From positions 12,777,818-12,837,817 of the forward strand of contig OZ037772.1 of NCBI GenBank assembly GCA_964035545.1: a stretch of 60,000 bases of DNA, written 5' to 3'. Both the position numbers and the translations under genes were made by a program. The number at the start of each line of letters is the position of its first letter. Position 1 is the first letter of the stretch. Shown here one piece after another: positions 1 through 26,616 of the stretch. The notes under the pieces are model-generated. The model saw only the letters and a program-made list of their open reading frames with translations. It searched no databases and had not been told where the DNA came from. The stretch is from Bugula neritina. Taxonomy: Eukaryota > Bryozoa > Gymnolaemata > Cheilostomatida > Bugulidae.

Positions 1-3000
1 GGTTTGGTGTGAATCCCTGTTCTTTGAGGAAGTCGGTCAGTGTGCTGTGCCAATTCCTGCCACTTTGCTTTAGTCCATAGAGAGACTTTTTGAGATGACA
101 AGTGAGAGGAGTTCCATTGGAGTCTGTCTGTTCGTATCCTGGAGGTTGTTGAACATAGATGTCCTTGTCAATTGGTGCGTTTAGATAGGCGCCCTTGACA
201 TCCATTTGATGTAGGTGTAATCCCTCGTTGGTAGCTTGTTGTAACAGTGTACGGATACTGACAAATCGTGTAGTCGGTGAGAAGGTCTGCTCGTAATCAA
301 TACCGTGTACCTGTGTAAAACCCTTGGCAACATAGCGTGCTTTGTATTGTAGTTCACCGGCAGTTTTTCCTTGCTTTAGGGTGTAAACCCAACGTCCTTG
401 TGTTTCAGTGCGGTTGTCAGGTAGATGTGTAAGTTCCCAGGTCTCGTTGTTGTTGAGTGTTGTGACTTCGTTGTCCATAGCTGCTTTCCACTTGTCAGAA
501 TTTTCAGAGTTGATGGCTTCATCATATGAGGATGGGATGAATTGTGTAGCAGCATAGGCGTAGTCAACTGTAGCCATGGTGTAGTAATCAGCAAGGTGTT
601 TGGGTGGTCCAGCGTTGCGTTTTGGTCTGTCAGCTGGAATTGTTGGAGTTGTCTGCTCGCCGTCAGTAGCTTGCTCTGTTTGGATTGGTGTAGTGTGTTC
701 TTCGTCAGTATGTTCAAAGTCAGTAGGTGTGATGTCAGTAATGTCAGTGTCTTGATGTATGCGTATGTTGCGTGTAGTCAGTATGTTATTGTTTCTGCTA
801 TTCAATACATAGTATGCTTGGTTTAATGGGTTGATGCCCAAGAAGGTGCCGTGCTGACCACGTGCATCGAACTTCTGTTTTTGGCCCTCGATGTAGAATG
901 TACACTTCAAGCCAAATCTGTGTATGTGCTTCATGTCTGGTTTTCTCCCAGTGAACATCTCGTAAGCAGTGGCTCCAGTGCGTCTTTGATAGGCACGATT
1001 CCTCAAGTATTGGGCATAGCGAACAGCGTAAGGCCAGTAGGGTTTGTGTAAAGAAGAGTCAGATATCAGGCATCGGGCCATCTCTAGCAAGCTTCGCCAT
1101 GTCCGTTCAGCTTTTCCGTTCTGATAGGGAGTGTAGGGAGCAGTAGTGGAGTGTTTTATGCCATTGTCCTGTAGAACAGTTTGAAATGTAGCGCTGATAT
1201 ATTCTCCACCATTATCACTGTGTATTTCTCTTATTTTTCCAATAGGGGCTACATCAGCAATGAGCCTTTTTAGGGCAGTCGTCGCTTCGTCTTTTGTGCG
1301 TAGGGTGTAAACAAATAGCATGCTAGTGTATTCATCTACAAAGTTTATCACATATCTGTGTCCTTCACGTGATGTAGGTTCTATCGGTCCGCATATATCT
1401 GTATGCACACGTTCCAGAGGTTTTGTAGCATGTTTTGGAGTAATGTCCTCTGACTTTGGTTGTCGCGTAATTTTGTTTTCTGTACAAACTTGGCAATTTA
1501 TGGTTTGTTTGGTGTTTGTAACTTTCATTCCTTGTGTCACTTTCTCCAAGGAAAGAATGTCGTCATAGTTCATGTGTCCTAAGGTTAAGTGCCATTCATG
1601 AAGGGTTTTGACTGTGAAAGTTGAGTTAGTTGAGTATGTATTCTCAGTTTTTGTAGTTTTTGTCAAGTTAGCTGTCTGGGGTTCAGTAGTAATTGGGTGG
1701 TCAAGTGTGAGGTCAGTCATAGTTGTTGCACTCTGCTGTATAGCATCTGTAGGCAAAAAGAACAAATTTCCTTCTCTGATGAAATTGAAAGTTGTGTTGT
1801 GTGAGGTCAGGTTAGCAGTATTTTTAGTGAATGTTACTGTACCTCCTGCGTCTGTTGCAGCTCTTACTGAGAATAAGCTTGCTGGGAATTCTGGTGCTAG
1901 CAGAGCATTCGTGAGTTTGACTGTATGGGGCGTGCTGTTGTTATCCAGTATGGTGTATTCAGCTACTCCTCTTGCTATAGCCAGTGTGTTGCTGCTGTGA
2001 CCATCAGCGAGCTGTATATAATGTTTGTTTGGGTCGAAGTCTGGGTCGTAGCTTGTAAAATGTCTTTTGTCATTGACAATGTGGCAAGTGGCTCCACAGT
2101 CAACTAGTAGTTTGTCTTTTGTCAAGTTTTGTCTGGGTGATTTGCGTGTAGTTGTGTCAGCGTGTGTTAGAGTAGCAGTAAATGAAAAGTTTGTCATTTG
2201 GTGTTGGTGTGTTGATGTTTGCAGTGCACTCTGTGTTTTCTTCTTCTGAAAACATACGCTTTCAACATGTCCATTTTTGTGACAGAAGTTGCAGGTGAGT
2301 TTAGACTTCGATCTGCATTCTTTGGTGCTGTGGTTGGTGCGTCCACATGAGAGGCATTGTTTGTTGGCTGGCTGAGAGTTACGTCGTGTCTGTGAGTGTA
2401 TTTGTGGCTTGTATTTATAGTCTTCTTTAGCTGCTAGTGCTGTAGAATGTGCGGTAGCTCTGATAGATTCAGTGTTAGCATGGTTGTGTAGAGCGGCTTT
2501 AAATTCTTTTAATGTCTTTTTTGATTCACTTTGTGTGTGAACTACCACAAATGAATTATAAGACGCAGGCAGTCCTTTTAATAGCATAGCGATTACTAAA
2601 TTATCAGATATGGTCTCACCTGCTAGCCTGAGTCCTGTAGCAGCACTTTCAGCGCGTATTAGGTAGTCAGTCACGTCTTCAGTGTCAGTCATAGTAATGG
2701 TAGTTAGAATTTCATAGAGTGTCATGATGCGAGGTTTTTCTGTGCTGGCATAATGGTCTCTCAGAATTTTCAGAGCATCACGTCCATTGTTCTCGGCATC
2801 ATTCATGATGAGTTGAAGTGATTTTTCATCCAATACTTGTACTAACTCAGCATATGCTCTTCTGTTTTTCTTATTGAAATCTGTGTCCTCAGTTTCATCA
2901 CTTGATAGGGGAAGAATGGCCTTGTGTACTCCACTGTCCAGTGTGTATAAGTAATTTATAAATCTTGTTTCCCAGATTTTATAAGCTGTAGAGTCTCCAT

Positions 3001-3055
3001 TAAATTGTAGTTTGCTCCTGGGCCCATAACCTGTTGAGCTTGAGGCTGATGCCAT
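1..3055 (-). CDS. Ty1/copia retrotransposon Gag-Pol, 5' part, truncated by window edge
   Basis: The minus-strand frame opens at the ATG at 3055 and stays in phase to position 2, about 1,018 codons. I checked the phase at several motifs rather than every codon. Order seen: a Gag region; two CCHC zinc knuckles (CLSCGRTNHSTKEC near residue 240, then CNFCHKNGHVESVC near 255); an aspartic protease motif LLVDCGATCH with the Asp near residue 319; an integrase HHCC zinc region (HLTLGHMNYDDI ... CQVC) and a core with HSDNGGEY (Asp near 614); then the start of reverse transcriptase (RWVYTLKQG, QMDVKGAYLNAP). The order protease-integrase-RT is the copia hallmark; in gypsy the integrase is last. Gag and Pol are one uninterrupted frame, as in many animal copia elements. 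RNase H and the 3' LTR lie beyond the window. The lack of visible stops suggests a young copy. Confidence 0.93.
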   Translation of the reverse strand, partial: MASASSSTGYGPRSKLQFNGDSTAYKIWETRFINYLYTLDSGVHKAILPLSSDETEDTDFNKKNRRAYAELVQVLDEKSLQLIMNDAENNGRDALKILRDHYASTEKPRIMTLYEILTTITMTDTEDVTDYLIRAESAATGLRLAGETISDNLVIAMLLKGLPASYNSFVVVHTQSESKKTLKEFKAALHNHANTESIRATAHSTALAAKEDYKYKPQIHSQTRRNSQPANKQCLSCGRTNHSTKECRSKSKLTCNFCHKNGHVESVCFQKKKTQSALQTSTHQHQMTNFSFTATLTHADTTTRKSPRQNLTKDKLLVDCGATCHIVNDKRHFTSYDPDFDPNKHYIQLADGHSSNTLAIARGVAEYTILDNNSTPHTVKLTNALLAPEFPASLFSVRAATDAGGTVTFTKNTANLTSHNTTFNFIREGNLFFLPTDAIQQSATTMTDLTLDHPITTEPQTANLTKTTKTENTYSTNSTFTVKTLHEWHLTLGHMNYDDILSLEKVTQGMKVTNTKQTINCQVCTENKITRQPKSEDITPKHATKPLERVHTDICGPIEPTSREGHRYVINFVDEYTSMLFVYTLRTKDEATTALKRLIADVAPIGKIREIHSDNGGEYISATFQTVLQDNGIKHSTTAPYTPYQNGKAERTWRSLLEMARCLISDSSLHKPYWPYAVRYAQYLRNRAYQRRTGATAYEMFTGRKPDMKHIHRFGLKCTFYIEGQKQKFDARGQHGTFLGINPLNQAYYVLNSRNNNILTTRNIRIHQDTDITDITPTDFEHTDEEHTTPIQTEQATDGEQTTPTIPADRPKRNAGPPKHLADYYTMATVDYAYAATQFIPSSYDEAINSENSDKWKAAMDNEVTTLNNNETWELTHLPDNRTETQGRWVYTLKQGKTAGELQYKARYVAKGFTQVHGIDYEQTFSPTTRFVSIRTLLQQATNEGLHLHQMDVKGAYLNAPIDKDIYVQQPPGYEQTDSNGTPLTCHLKKSLYGLKQSGRNWHSTLTDFLKEQGFTPN

Positions 3056-3111
3056 CTTTGTAATGTTAATTATTGTGATTAAATAAGTAGAGTTGTAATT
3101 CACAGAACCAT

Positions 3112-3331
3112 TATATTTTATGTATATTGAGGAAGAGGAAGAAGAAAAGAATTGTGGGTAATATAATAATATAAAAGACTAATTACAATATATTGTGAGT
3201 TATCCACACTTGCTATTTAGACATAAGAGAAAAGATAATTACTAACATGAGTGTTTTAATAGCATTGGTAATATTATGTGAATATTATATGCATTGTCAT
3301 TAGAGCGGAAGATTGCACTCTATCAACATCG
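3112..3331 (-). repeat. candidate 5' LTR of the copia element
   Basis: On the minus strand the region upstream of the copia ATG starts with TGTTGATAGAGTGC at 3331, a typical copia LTR opening, and runs about 220 bp to a possible primer-binding start TGGTTCTGTG near 3109. Both edges are inferred. The partner LTR is outside the window, so identity and target duplication cannot be checked. Confidence 0.3.
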
Positions 3332-3494
3332 AGTAGCAAAATGAATTTAAGGCTAGCTACAAATATGGCATTTTCATTTATCCAATTTTACATTTGCAAG
3401 AATGTAGCGGTAACTAATTCTTTGATAAAAATTAGATAGAAATTAGAAAAGCAAAATTAGTAAAACAAACCGAGCCAAGAACTTTGCACTGCAG

Positions 3495-17940
<14,446 letters not shown>

Positions 17941-17993
17941 TCTTACAATTTTTCAAAGTAGTATTTCAGATGGCGACTGGTTTTCTTTGTTTC

Positions 17994-18173
<180 letters not shown>

Positions 18174-18237
18174 GTAAAATGAGTGTTTATAAAACATTAC
18201 TAGAGTGCTCTATAGAAATAAATCTAGAGCATAAACA

Positions 18238-18605
18238 TTAGAAGAAGTAAAATGAGATTTGATTAATATAATGGCATTTATTACTAGTAGTTTCGTACAC
18301 AAGAACGATGTGCACTCGTCAGATAAATTAGCCACTATGATTGCTTACAACTATAAATAATGTAATATGTAAATATACACAGATTAAAGCTAGAAGATCA
18401 AAATATAACAAAGAGGTAGCATGCTACCTCTTTGTTATATTTTGATCTTCTAGCTTTAATCTGTGTATATTTACATATTACATTATTTATAGTTGTAAGC
18501 AATCATAGTGGCTAATTTATCTGACGAGTGCACATCGTTCTTGTGTACGAAACTACTAGTAATAAATGCCATTATATTAATCAAATCTCATTTTATTTCT
18601 TCTAA
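18238..18605. repeat. 368-bp near-perfect palindrome
   Basis: Two arms of about 184 bp meet at 18421/18422 (centre GGTAGCATGCTACC) with no spacer. The only mismatch I found is near the outer ends (AGTAAAATG against AATAAAATG). (AT)n tracts lie on both sides. It could be a foldback element, a recent inverted duplication or a read-through assembly artefact. Confidence 0.92.
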
Positions 18606-18937
<332 letters not shown>

Positions 18938-20681
18938 ATTACACTCTTTACTTAGTCAGTACATAATCTAAAATTTAGAGCTGGTTGTGGTAAAAGTATC
19001 TATTGTCAAATTTTCTATTAGACACCAGTTTCAATCAAATACCTGTATAGTTCTTTAACTTCTTTCCAGCCTGCAATACCCGAACAAGATCAACTGCTGT
19101 TTTTCAAGCTAAAATATTAACACTGCTGGAGGCTTTTCATAGAACAGGTGCAGCCAAGGCATTTTACACCTAAATACATAAATTAAGCTTTCTTTGTTGA
19201 AACAAAAATTGAAATCAACGTACATATTTTTCTGTCTATTCATGTTGAGTCCTTTGTGCATTTTGGAAGAACAGACTATAGTGAAAAACCATTGTTTTTG
19301 GTAAATTTTGGAGATACTCAATAATATAGAATGTATACAATTAGAATAATATGGATATATGATATAAACCATACAACAACACTGTTTACATTATTTTATT
19401 GAGCAAAGTATACAATGAGTTATGTTATAATAATCTTATATACATGCTGAAGTAAACATGGGAGACAATTGACCTTCATTGAATATTGTAATTGGATTAT
19501 AATATGGTCACAGTTCAGCAGACCTTTTATTATAGCCAAAGCTAAATTCAACTTTTAGCAATTGTTTTGTTTCTATTCAGCTTCTAAAAAGCTTTGTAAG
19601 TTACAGTATTTGCCCAGCAATGTACAGTTACCACTAGCAAGCTAATAAGCAGCCTGCATAATATGATTTAGATATTCTATAGCCCGTATCTGTGGCAGCC
19701 TTAAAATATAAGAAAAAGTTCGCTTACTGGCCACATTAAACAGCATACAAATTGACTACTTTTTAATAATTACAATGATAATTGGTTTATTAATATGTTA
19801 TGTATAATGCTATTAATAGTATTGTACTGCACTATAAGCATCAAGTGTACTAGTTATGTAAAGTTAAATTTACTCAAGTGTGTGTTTTTTACTTTGATAA
19901 TATATTATCATTATCGGTAAGATGTACCAAGACAGTACCAGCAGTGATATACACTGTCTAGACTGTAGGCCAAGAGTCTGTCTTGCTAGTCGTAACTGCG
20001 AACTGTGAACATTGATTGTTAGAGCTGCCTAAAAGACTGAAAATAAAGTAACAAATTATTAAAATAAATATTTTAATGACACCCATGAGTTTACAAGTTA
20101 TTTCTCTGTAGAAGAGAATAAAATGTACTAAATTGAATTTAAGATTCTTGGTTAGGAGCAGGAATGAAGAATTTGTTGTATTATTCTGTTGAATTGGCTA
20201 ATAAATGGCTTCTGTTTTGCAGAAAATTCATGGTGAATAAAAATTCAAGATTGCTGTATGCTGATGATTAAAATTTAAGAAGATTTGTTAGAAGTAATAT
20301 AAGTGGCAGTGGCTTTAAACCTTTTAAATGCTATGTAAAAGTGCTGCAGCTAGTGTAATATAATATTTATTGCTGTATAAATGGATCACAAAGGAATCTG
20401 TAATACCTCAAACTGAACTGAAAAGTTATAGATATAAAAAAATCTGCAATTGTATCAATAAATAAAATATGTAAACAAAAAGTAAGTGTAAGAGCTTCAC
20501 TTATATATATTTATAAGGTCAAGGCTAACAGAAAGGAGTGGGCTAGCTAATGGTGCACACAAATACTTAATTTGTAGAATAAGAGCAGCATGACATGGTG
20601 TGATGGTGTGGTATTGTATGCATGTTAACACAATGTCAAGTAGTAAGTTGCTACAACAGCGTGATAAGTTCCTTGAGGCAA
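18938..20681. other. intergenic DNA between loci A and B
   Basis: AT-rich, with no frame supported by splice sites or motifs. A polyadenylation-like AATAAA on the minus strand near 20362 could serve locus B. Confidence 0.5.
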
Positions 20682-22273
20682 CTAAACTTTCTTTTCTGAC
20701 TGCGGTGCTGTGTTAGCCATAAATGAGTCATCAAAATGGCCCTCTGTAGCAAGCTGAGAATACCTTTCTTGAGAGAAGAGCTCAATGTTGGCTACTTGAT
20801 GTGGATAGTCACACTCTATGTCTTTGAAAGCTTGGCTCAGCACCACTGCCTGGTAGATGGGGGTTCTAAGCCCAAAGTTTACAGTGGACACAATCTCTCC
20901 AATAAGCATTCCAAGTGGCAAGAATTGAATTCCTTTTAAAACATAGAGTAAGCTTCCGCAATCTCCTGCGTTCAGATTCCTTGAAAATGCATTCAAAAGA
21001 AACTATTGTAATAATTCATTGTATTCTTCGATTATTTAAAAGTTGTGGTGTGAAGGACCTTATGCAACCTACAGTAATATTAGCAAAAGCTAAAAAAACA
21101 CATCAATTTTAAGTTTTTTTCTATTGAATTACATATTTGTAATGCATATTATGATGTATTTTTAAAAAAACTTGAGTGTATTAAAATAGAACTTACAGCA
21201 TATCTCCAGATGAGTCTTGTGAAGTCAATGCAAAGTTGATGTGGAGCCCAAACTTGGGTTTATCCAGGCTGTGTCTTAATCTAATATATACAATCTTTCC
21301 ATACATTCCTTGAATCAACACTTCCTGGCCAACCAGCTGTCTCAACTCTTCTTCTGTAGATATTTGCACGAGGTTGTTAGAAATCTGAAAACCTGTTGCC
21401 TGATTGCTATTTTCCTTTTTGATATTTTCTTCAAGGAATTTATTGCTTCTGCTGTCTAACACACTTTGCAGATGATAAGCCTGGCTGTGATGAATAGGTA
21501 CAAGTGCTATGTCATTCATAAACTTGTGAGGACATTGATGTAAAGTAGGCTGTGTACACTTTAGTTGAGGACAATCAAATTGACCCACCTGATAATACCA
21601 ATGGCGGTAGCCTAACAATAGAGGGTGTCCTAAGTCGACAGAGTATTTGCTCTCCTGCTTATCCACACACACAAAATGTAGGCTCCTGGAAGACTGGCCT
21701 TCAACTTCAGCTCGGACTTTTGAAATTAATGGTATTCTTTCTTCATCCCTGTTAGCATTATCTTCCGCTAAAACTAACTTTGCTGACTTTTCTGGTGAGA
21801 CACCTGAAGCCTCTTTGGTGCCAAGTTCAGTTTCATTATCGTGAATGGCAAGCTGCTTTAAATAAAATTTTTCTGGGGCTGCTAATTCTTGATTTTGTTT
21901 TGGGGTAAGGATTAAATGTGCTGGAGCCACTGCATACACCGACTTTTTTCCAGAAGGATCTTCTCTCCAAGTACAGCATGTATCAGCAAAAGCAAAAAGC
22001 TCACAAGTAGCATTTTGGGTAGGCTGCCACTTTTCCTTGTGCAATTTCTTTTGATGGAAGCTCAATACCTTTTCCCAGCTAAGCATTTTCATTGTGAAAG
22101 AATGGGTACCATCAATAAAATTAATTTCAAAATCTTTTAAGGATTCGCTTTGCAAGTATTCGTGAAGATCCTGTTTTATATTCAAAACATTTTGGCCAAT
22201 GATATAAATTTGTCTCCAGTCATCAGCAGATTGTATAACAGCGGTAGGTACGATGGCATGGCTTTCAAAAAGT
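20682..22273 (-). CDS. Locus B protease-like domain exons (21197-22273 and 20682-20979)
   Basis: The large exon starts after CGTTTTGTAG and ends at GTAAGT with split codon CT|G, joining the last exon in frame. Candidate catalytic residues are His391 and Asp526 in the large exon and Cys638 in the last exon (GDCGS). The following LPLGMLIGE resembles the strand that lines the specificity pocket in this fold. Spacings His-Asp 135 and Asp-Cys 112 are longer than in trypsin, with Ser/Glu/Lys-rich inserts. I am confident of the fold from three motifs in the right order; activity is unknown. Confidence 0.75.
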
Positions 22274-24494
22274 CTACAAAACGATATATTTTTATTTGCT
22301 GCTCCATCTAGTGGTGCTTTAGCATAAGCTGTTAACTAAATTAAAATAAATAAATTATTGTTTGCTAAATGAAGATAATTATTTTGTTGTAATCAAAAGT
22401 ATATAAGTTTATTAAGATTTATAATGTCAAAATATGTTGATTAAAAGAAAAAAATTAACCAATAATGGCACTTCTATGATGGATTTTTGAAAAACGTAGT
22501 TACATCTTAAAATTTCAGAGCTAGAATTTTGTGGAAATAGAGAATTTGAAGATTGTTGAAAAAATCATTGAAATTTTTGTGGCCTTGTGACTTTAGTTGC
22601 AATAAAGGTGAGGTAGTTAATTGGCAAAATCACTTGAAATGTGATAGATTCATGAAGTAAAGCATTAAAAAATTCTTCAATTTGTATTTGTATGCAAATT
22701 ATCTTATGATTAATTTGAGTTAATACATAAACTGTAGTTAGAACTGCTAAATAATTCCATGATACCTTTCAATTTCAGCAGTCAACGACTCTGGTATGGG
22801 TTTGTATGGAGCTTGAGGTGTCAGGCTTCTAGTAATCTGATTTAGTACAACTTTAGCTGCAAATAAATTATAAAATAAACAGCAACATTTTAGTTTTCAA
22901 TATTAAATAATAAAATATTAGTACTGCTATTTGAAAAAAATATATGTCAATTATAGCAGAACATTAAACTTAGTATAATTACGATTATATATATTTACTA
23001 CTTCAAATTCAAAATTTTACATCAGACATGTGTTTGGAACTCATTTGCTAGCTCTTTTGGTGAAGAAAACAATAAAACCTAACTGCTGGTTAGCCCACCA
23101 GCCCTGCATTTTGTGCTTCGATCAAAATGGAAAAATGCAAATAAATTTAAAATCTGTTATGTCTAAGTGAAGCGAACTACAATTTAAAAAGCCAAATGGC
23201 AACATTTGTGTGCACTTTAAGCATCTTGAACAGTTTATAATTTAAACTACAAACAATCACTATAGTAAAGCTGTAACTATTATTTCTTTTGTTGTTTACT
23301 GCATAATCAGCTTTGACAATTAAGTTAGAAACTAGAAAATCTCAATCTAGTTTAAATTATAGAGAAAATATGTGCTAAAAGTTATTGAAACCAAGAATAT
23401 CCTATCCAATGCCAAACTCCACTTGAATAAAAAGATTCTTACTAAAATTGTCAAATGTTGACTTTAGGGCATTGACTTCTTGCTGCAGCCTTCCAATTTC
23501 AGCACTCTGATTCTGAAGCTGTGTGTGGACTTCTGTCCTAAATGGTTCAGAGTCTTTACCCTCAACAATCCCTTCTACTCTACTCTTCAGCTCATTGAAC
23601 GTTCTGCTCATATCCTCAAATCTGATTTTCAACTCTTGCTTCTCTTCCCCAGAGACCTCTTGATCAAGCTCATTTCTGTATTCTCTGAACTTTATATCGG
23701 CTAGATAGTAGGACTCAAATAGTTTGTCTACTTCATTGCCCACCAGTAAATCACTCTCTTCCGTGTCGAGGCTTGAAATACGTTTTACAATTTCACCAAG
23801 ACCAGAGCCATAAATGTTATTAAAAGTTGCAAATTTTATAGGAATATTCTGCTCTGAACAGTAGTTTTCCTACAAAACAAATTAACAGAATAATATTGTT
23901 ATGAGCTTATTCATTTCGAAATTTCAAACTTTGATAACATTTACTATATGACTATATAAAGTATTAAAGCGTTATCAATATTTTAGTACAGCAAATAAAA
24001 TAAGCTTGCATTTGAATAAAACTCTTAAGGAAATCATTATAGTTGTTAATGCAATAATTTTTTTCCAAATATAGCTACATACAGCCTTAATTACATTTCT
24101 CATAGTAGAGGCAACATAATATTGATAGATCCAGGTATTTATATTACATCCAATCATCAGATAGAATACTTCCGGTAGCCATGAGAACCTGCTGGAAGTG
24201 TTTTAATGCTACATACTTCTCAGCCTGAGCATCATTCTAACTTACCCCATAACTTCTAGACCTCATGTTGGAAACACTCACTGCCACTTTGTCAACACCA
24301 TCTAATAATAGAAGATTAACATTTCTTCAGATAAAATCTTCAGATAAAATGTTAAGATGTAATACATTATATCTTAACATTTTATCGTTGCTACTCTAAA
24401 GATGGGCACAGTGGTGCCCGAAATATCAGTAATAAAGTAATAAATCAACAATGTTTCTCGTATACTTATTTATTATTAAATTATTAGCTCGCAA

Positions 24495-24540
<46 letters not shown>

Positions 24541-25651
24541 CTGTAATATAATTCTTAATCAAAGCCTTACTTGCTTGTAATGGTAGTTGTTCCGAGCACA
24601 CTTTACAAAATGAGTCACTGCTACAAAATAAAACATACATCATTCAGGAAACTATCTATCAACTTCTAGTTCAAAGAAAATTAAATATTATAATACAAAA
24701 CTTGCTTAAGAGATCAGGCCGAAGACCAAATTTGGCCCTTTTTTATTTAAACTAAGGCTTTTTCACCCACTATTTGCCTTTAGTTAAGAGAAACTTTGTA
24801 GGACTACCTCAAATCCAAACAGGGCTTGCAGATGTAATGGTTGTTACTGCACCACTTAATTTCTGGAAAGCCTAAATCTTTTTCACAAATGCTACAAGTA
24901 GGCTTACCAAGCACCTAAAAGTAACAATGGACATATTACAACAATGTCTAAAATTAAAGCCGTAATGGACCCTTTTCAGAGGTCTCTGATTATCTCTTTA
25001 CAATTAAGAGTTGTGGTCTCCTAAAGGGAATAGGTTGAACCTTTGTATAATGAGCAAACTCATTAAAAATTTACAGTTTGGCTGCTACTTAAAATTCTAA
25101 TTCTAAGATGGATATTTTGGTATAAGCACGCATATTATTAGCAGTTCAAAATTTTTTTTAAAAATATTTCTTCATGGATAACTTTGACAAAAATAATCTT
25201 GAAAGCATACTTTGTTTCAAAAAGCATTAACTTAAAGCACTACAACGTAATAATATATTTTAAATTGTTACGGTCTTAGAAGTTTCTGATTCAGCCATTT
25301 TCTTTGCTATACACACTAAAATAAAAATGATAATATCATATAATTACAGTTAGGCAAACTAAAAGCAAACAGCTACTGTCAAATCAAAATTTCTAGACGT
25401 ATAATATAAGAGTTTGTATGAATTCTTATGTTATTATGAAGGTCTAGAAAGTGCCTTTTAATGCAATGCATGGAAATAATAGCAATTAGTGAAAATTATA
25501 TTTAATCTGATAATTTTTGTTTTTCCACTTTAGCTCTAATGGTATCAATAACTCGTAAACCTAAGCAAAGCTAACACAAATTAAAGCTAAAAGGAAAGTG
25601 GTTTGACTTACAATAATCAACTTCTTCTGATCTCAAAGAAAACTTGACCAT
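20682..25651 (-). CDS. Locus B: RING / coiled-coil / chymotrypsin-fold cysteine-protease-like protein, 729 residues
   Basis: Nine minus-strand exons: 25612-25651, 25272-25315, 24808-24914, 24571-24620, 24246-24301, 23443-23869, 22766-22856, 21197-22273, 20682-20979. They sum to 2,190 nt, exactly 730 codons, and every join keeps phase. Domains: RING at residues 35-72 (C35, C38, C50, H54, C57, C60, C69, C72); a coiled coil at about 100-240; a C-terminal domain at about 300-700 with a chymotrypsin-like triad: His391 in YAVAPAHLIL, Asp526 in NDIALVPI, and Cys638 in NAGDCGSLLYV, where trypsins have GDSGG. The nucleophile is thus Cys, as in 3C-like proteases, but the gene is an intron-rich host gene. 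No signal peptide is seen, so it should act inside the cell. RING implies ubiquitin ligase activity, the coiled coil oligomerisation; a protease or pseudo-protease output is inferred. The weakest donor is ACC|GTAACA at 25271. The RING exons share intron phases with locus C. Confidence 0.85.
23443..23869 (-). CDS. Locus B coiled-coil exon
   Basis: The 427-nt exon follows TTTGTTTTGTAG and ends at GTAAGA in phase 1. Its second half is a classic heptad stretch (RFEDMSRTFNELKSRVEGIV, RLQQEVNALKSTFDNF). The frame runs on to a stop at 23402 if unspliced, but splicing to 22856 keeps the frame. Confidence 0.82.
24345..24383. repeat. short inverted repeat in locus B intron
   Basis: TAAAATGTTAAGAT is followed by its inverse ATCTTAACATTTTA with a short loop. 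AT microsatellite (24499-24538) lies further along the same intron. Confidence 0.6.
24571..24914 (-). CDS. Locus B RING finger, split over two exons
   Basis: Exon 24808-24914 gives CSICEKDLGF ... WCSNNHYICKPCL, and exon 24571-24620 completes the domain with FCKVC. Zinc ligands read C-x2-C-x11-C-x3-H-x2-C-x2-C-x8-C-x2-C, a RING-HC pattern with one extra residue before His. The intron splits the domain at the same place and in the same phase (2) as in locus C. Confidence 0.88.
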
Positions 25652-26616
25652 CGCACACGTTGATGCAAACTCTCATATTTTTGAGACTTTTTTTAAAAAA
25701 TGACCGATCTACAAAAAAGCAAGTCATTAACGTTATTATTGTGCCTAACGACAAAAAACCAAACTTGAAGCAAAGCCAGCACAGCACTGTTTTATACTAA
25801 TTGATCTACTAACTTAAGCACTATTGTGATGGATTTACATAATATAATAATGTGGAATTATCTTCCCTCTGTTTGGGGAATACTAAAGGACATATTATTG
25901 TGCCTAATATGAAAAAACAAACTTGAAGCAAAACCATCACAGCACCTGTTTTATGCTAATTTATCTACTAACCTAAGCACTATAGAAATGAGACACTTGA
26001 AAATGCATAATAATATGTATAGATAAGAACTTTCAACCTAACAAAAACACAATGTGCTCATCATTTTACCTAATGAGGCAGTTTTTGGTGAAGCTTGTTT
26101 GGTTTTATTTAAAACTCTTCTGCATAAGGTTTAAACTGACCTCAACTTCTTCTAATGTACTACATGTCGTATATACAAATTCACTGAATTAAGCGCTTTA
26201 CAACTCGCCATGGTCTCCCCAACTTATCCCTTACACAGTTTGAAAATACCATCAGCTTGGTTGGATACCCTATCATTTGTTTGATCACTGGACTATATAC
26301 TATATATCTAATGTTATCAGCTTGCCCATAGGTTATTAATTTTTCGATATGGGAGCTTTTAATACTTGATAGAATAGGATAACCTGTCGCTTAAGCTATA
26401 TATAGATGGGAAAATATACTATTAAGCATTTCAAACACTTCACATTGCAACTTATGATATTTTGTAGCTCGGTGTTGATTATGGATGTGATTTCTTCAAC
26501 ATGACTATTGAAATTACTGGGAACAATTTTTATGCTACAAGATTACTATACAGGTCATCCTGGAGCTTATAACTTTTGGTGATAGTTATCAATTACTTTA
26601 AGTCTTTCAACTATAC
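25652..26616. other. upstream of locus B, with a 150-bp-spaced duplication
   Basis: Putative promoter side of locus B. A block at 25738-25828 (AAACTTGAAGCAAA, CTACTAAC, AAGCACTAT) is repeated with substitutions at 25891-25984. I see no exon; a core promoter cannot be called by eye. Confidence 0.5.

Noticed and set aside
542-2249. Several plus-strand frames in the first 2.3 kb
   Set aside because: They are shadows of the long minus-strand copia frame.
19109-19372. 87-codon minus-strand frame between loci A and B
   Set aside because: No splice support, no motif, and locus A already has an in-frame stop before its ATG.
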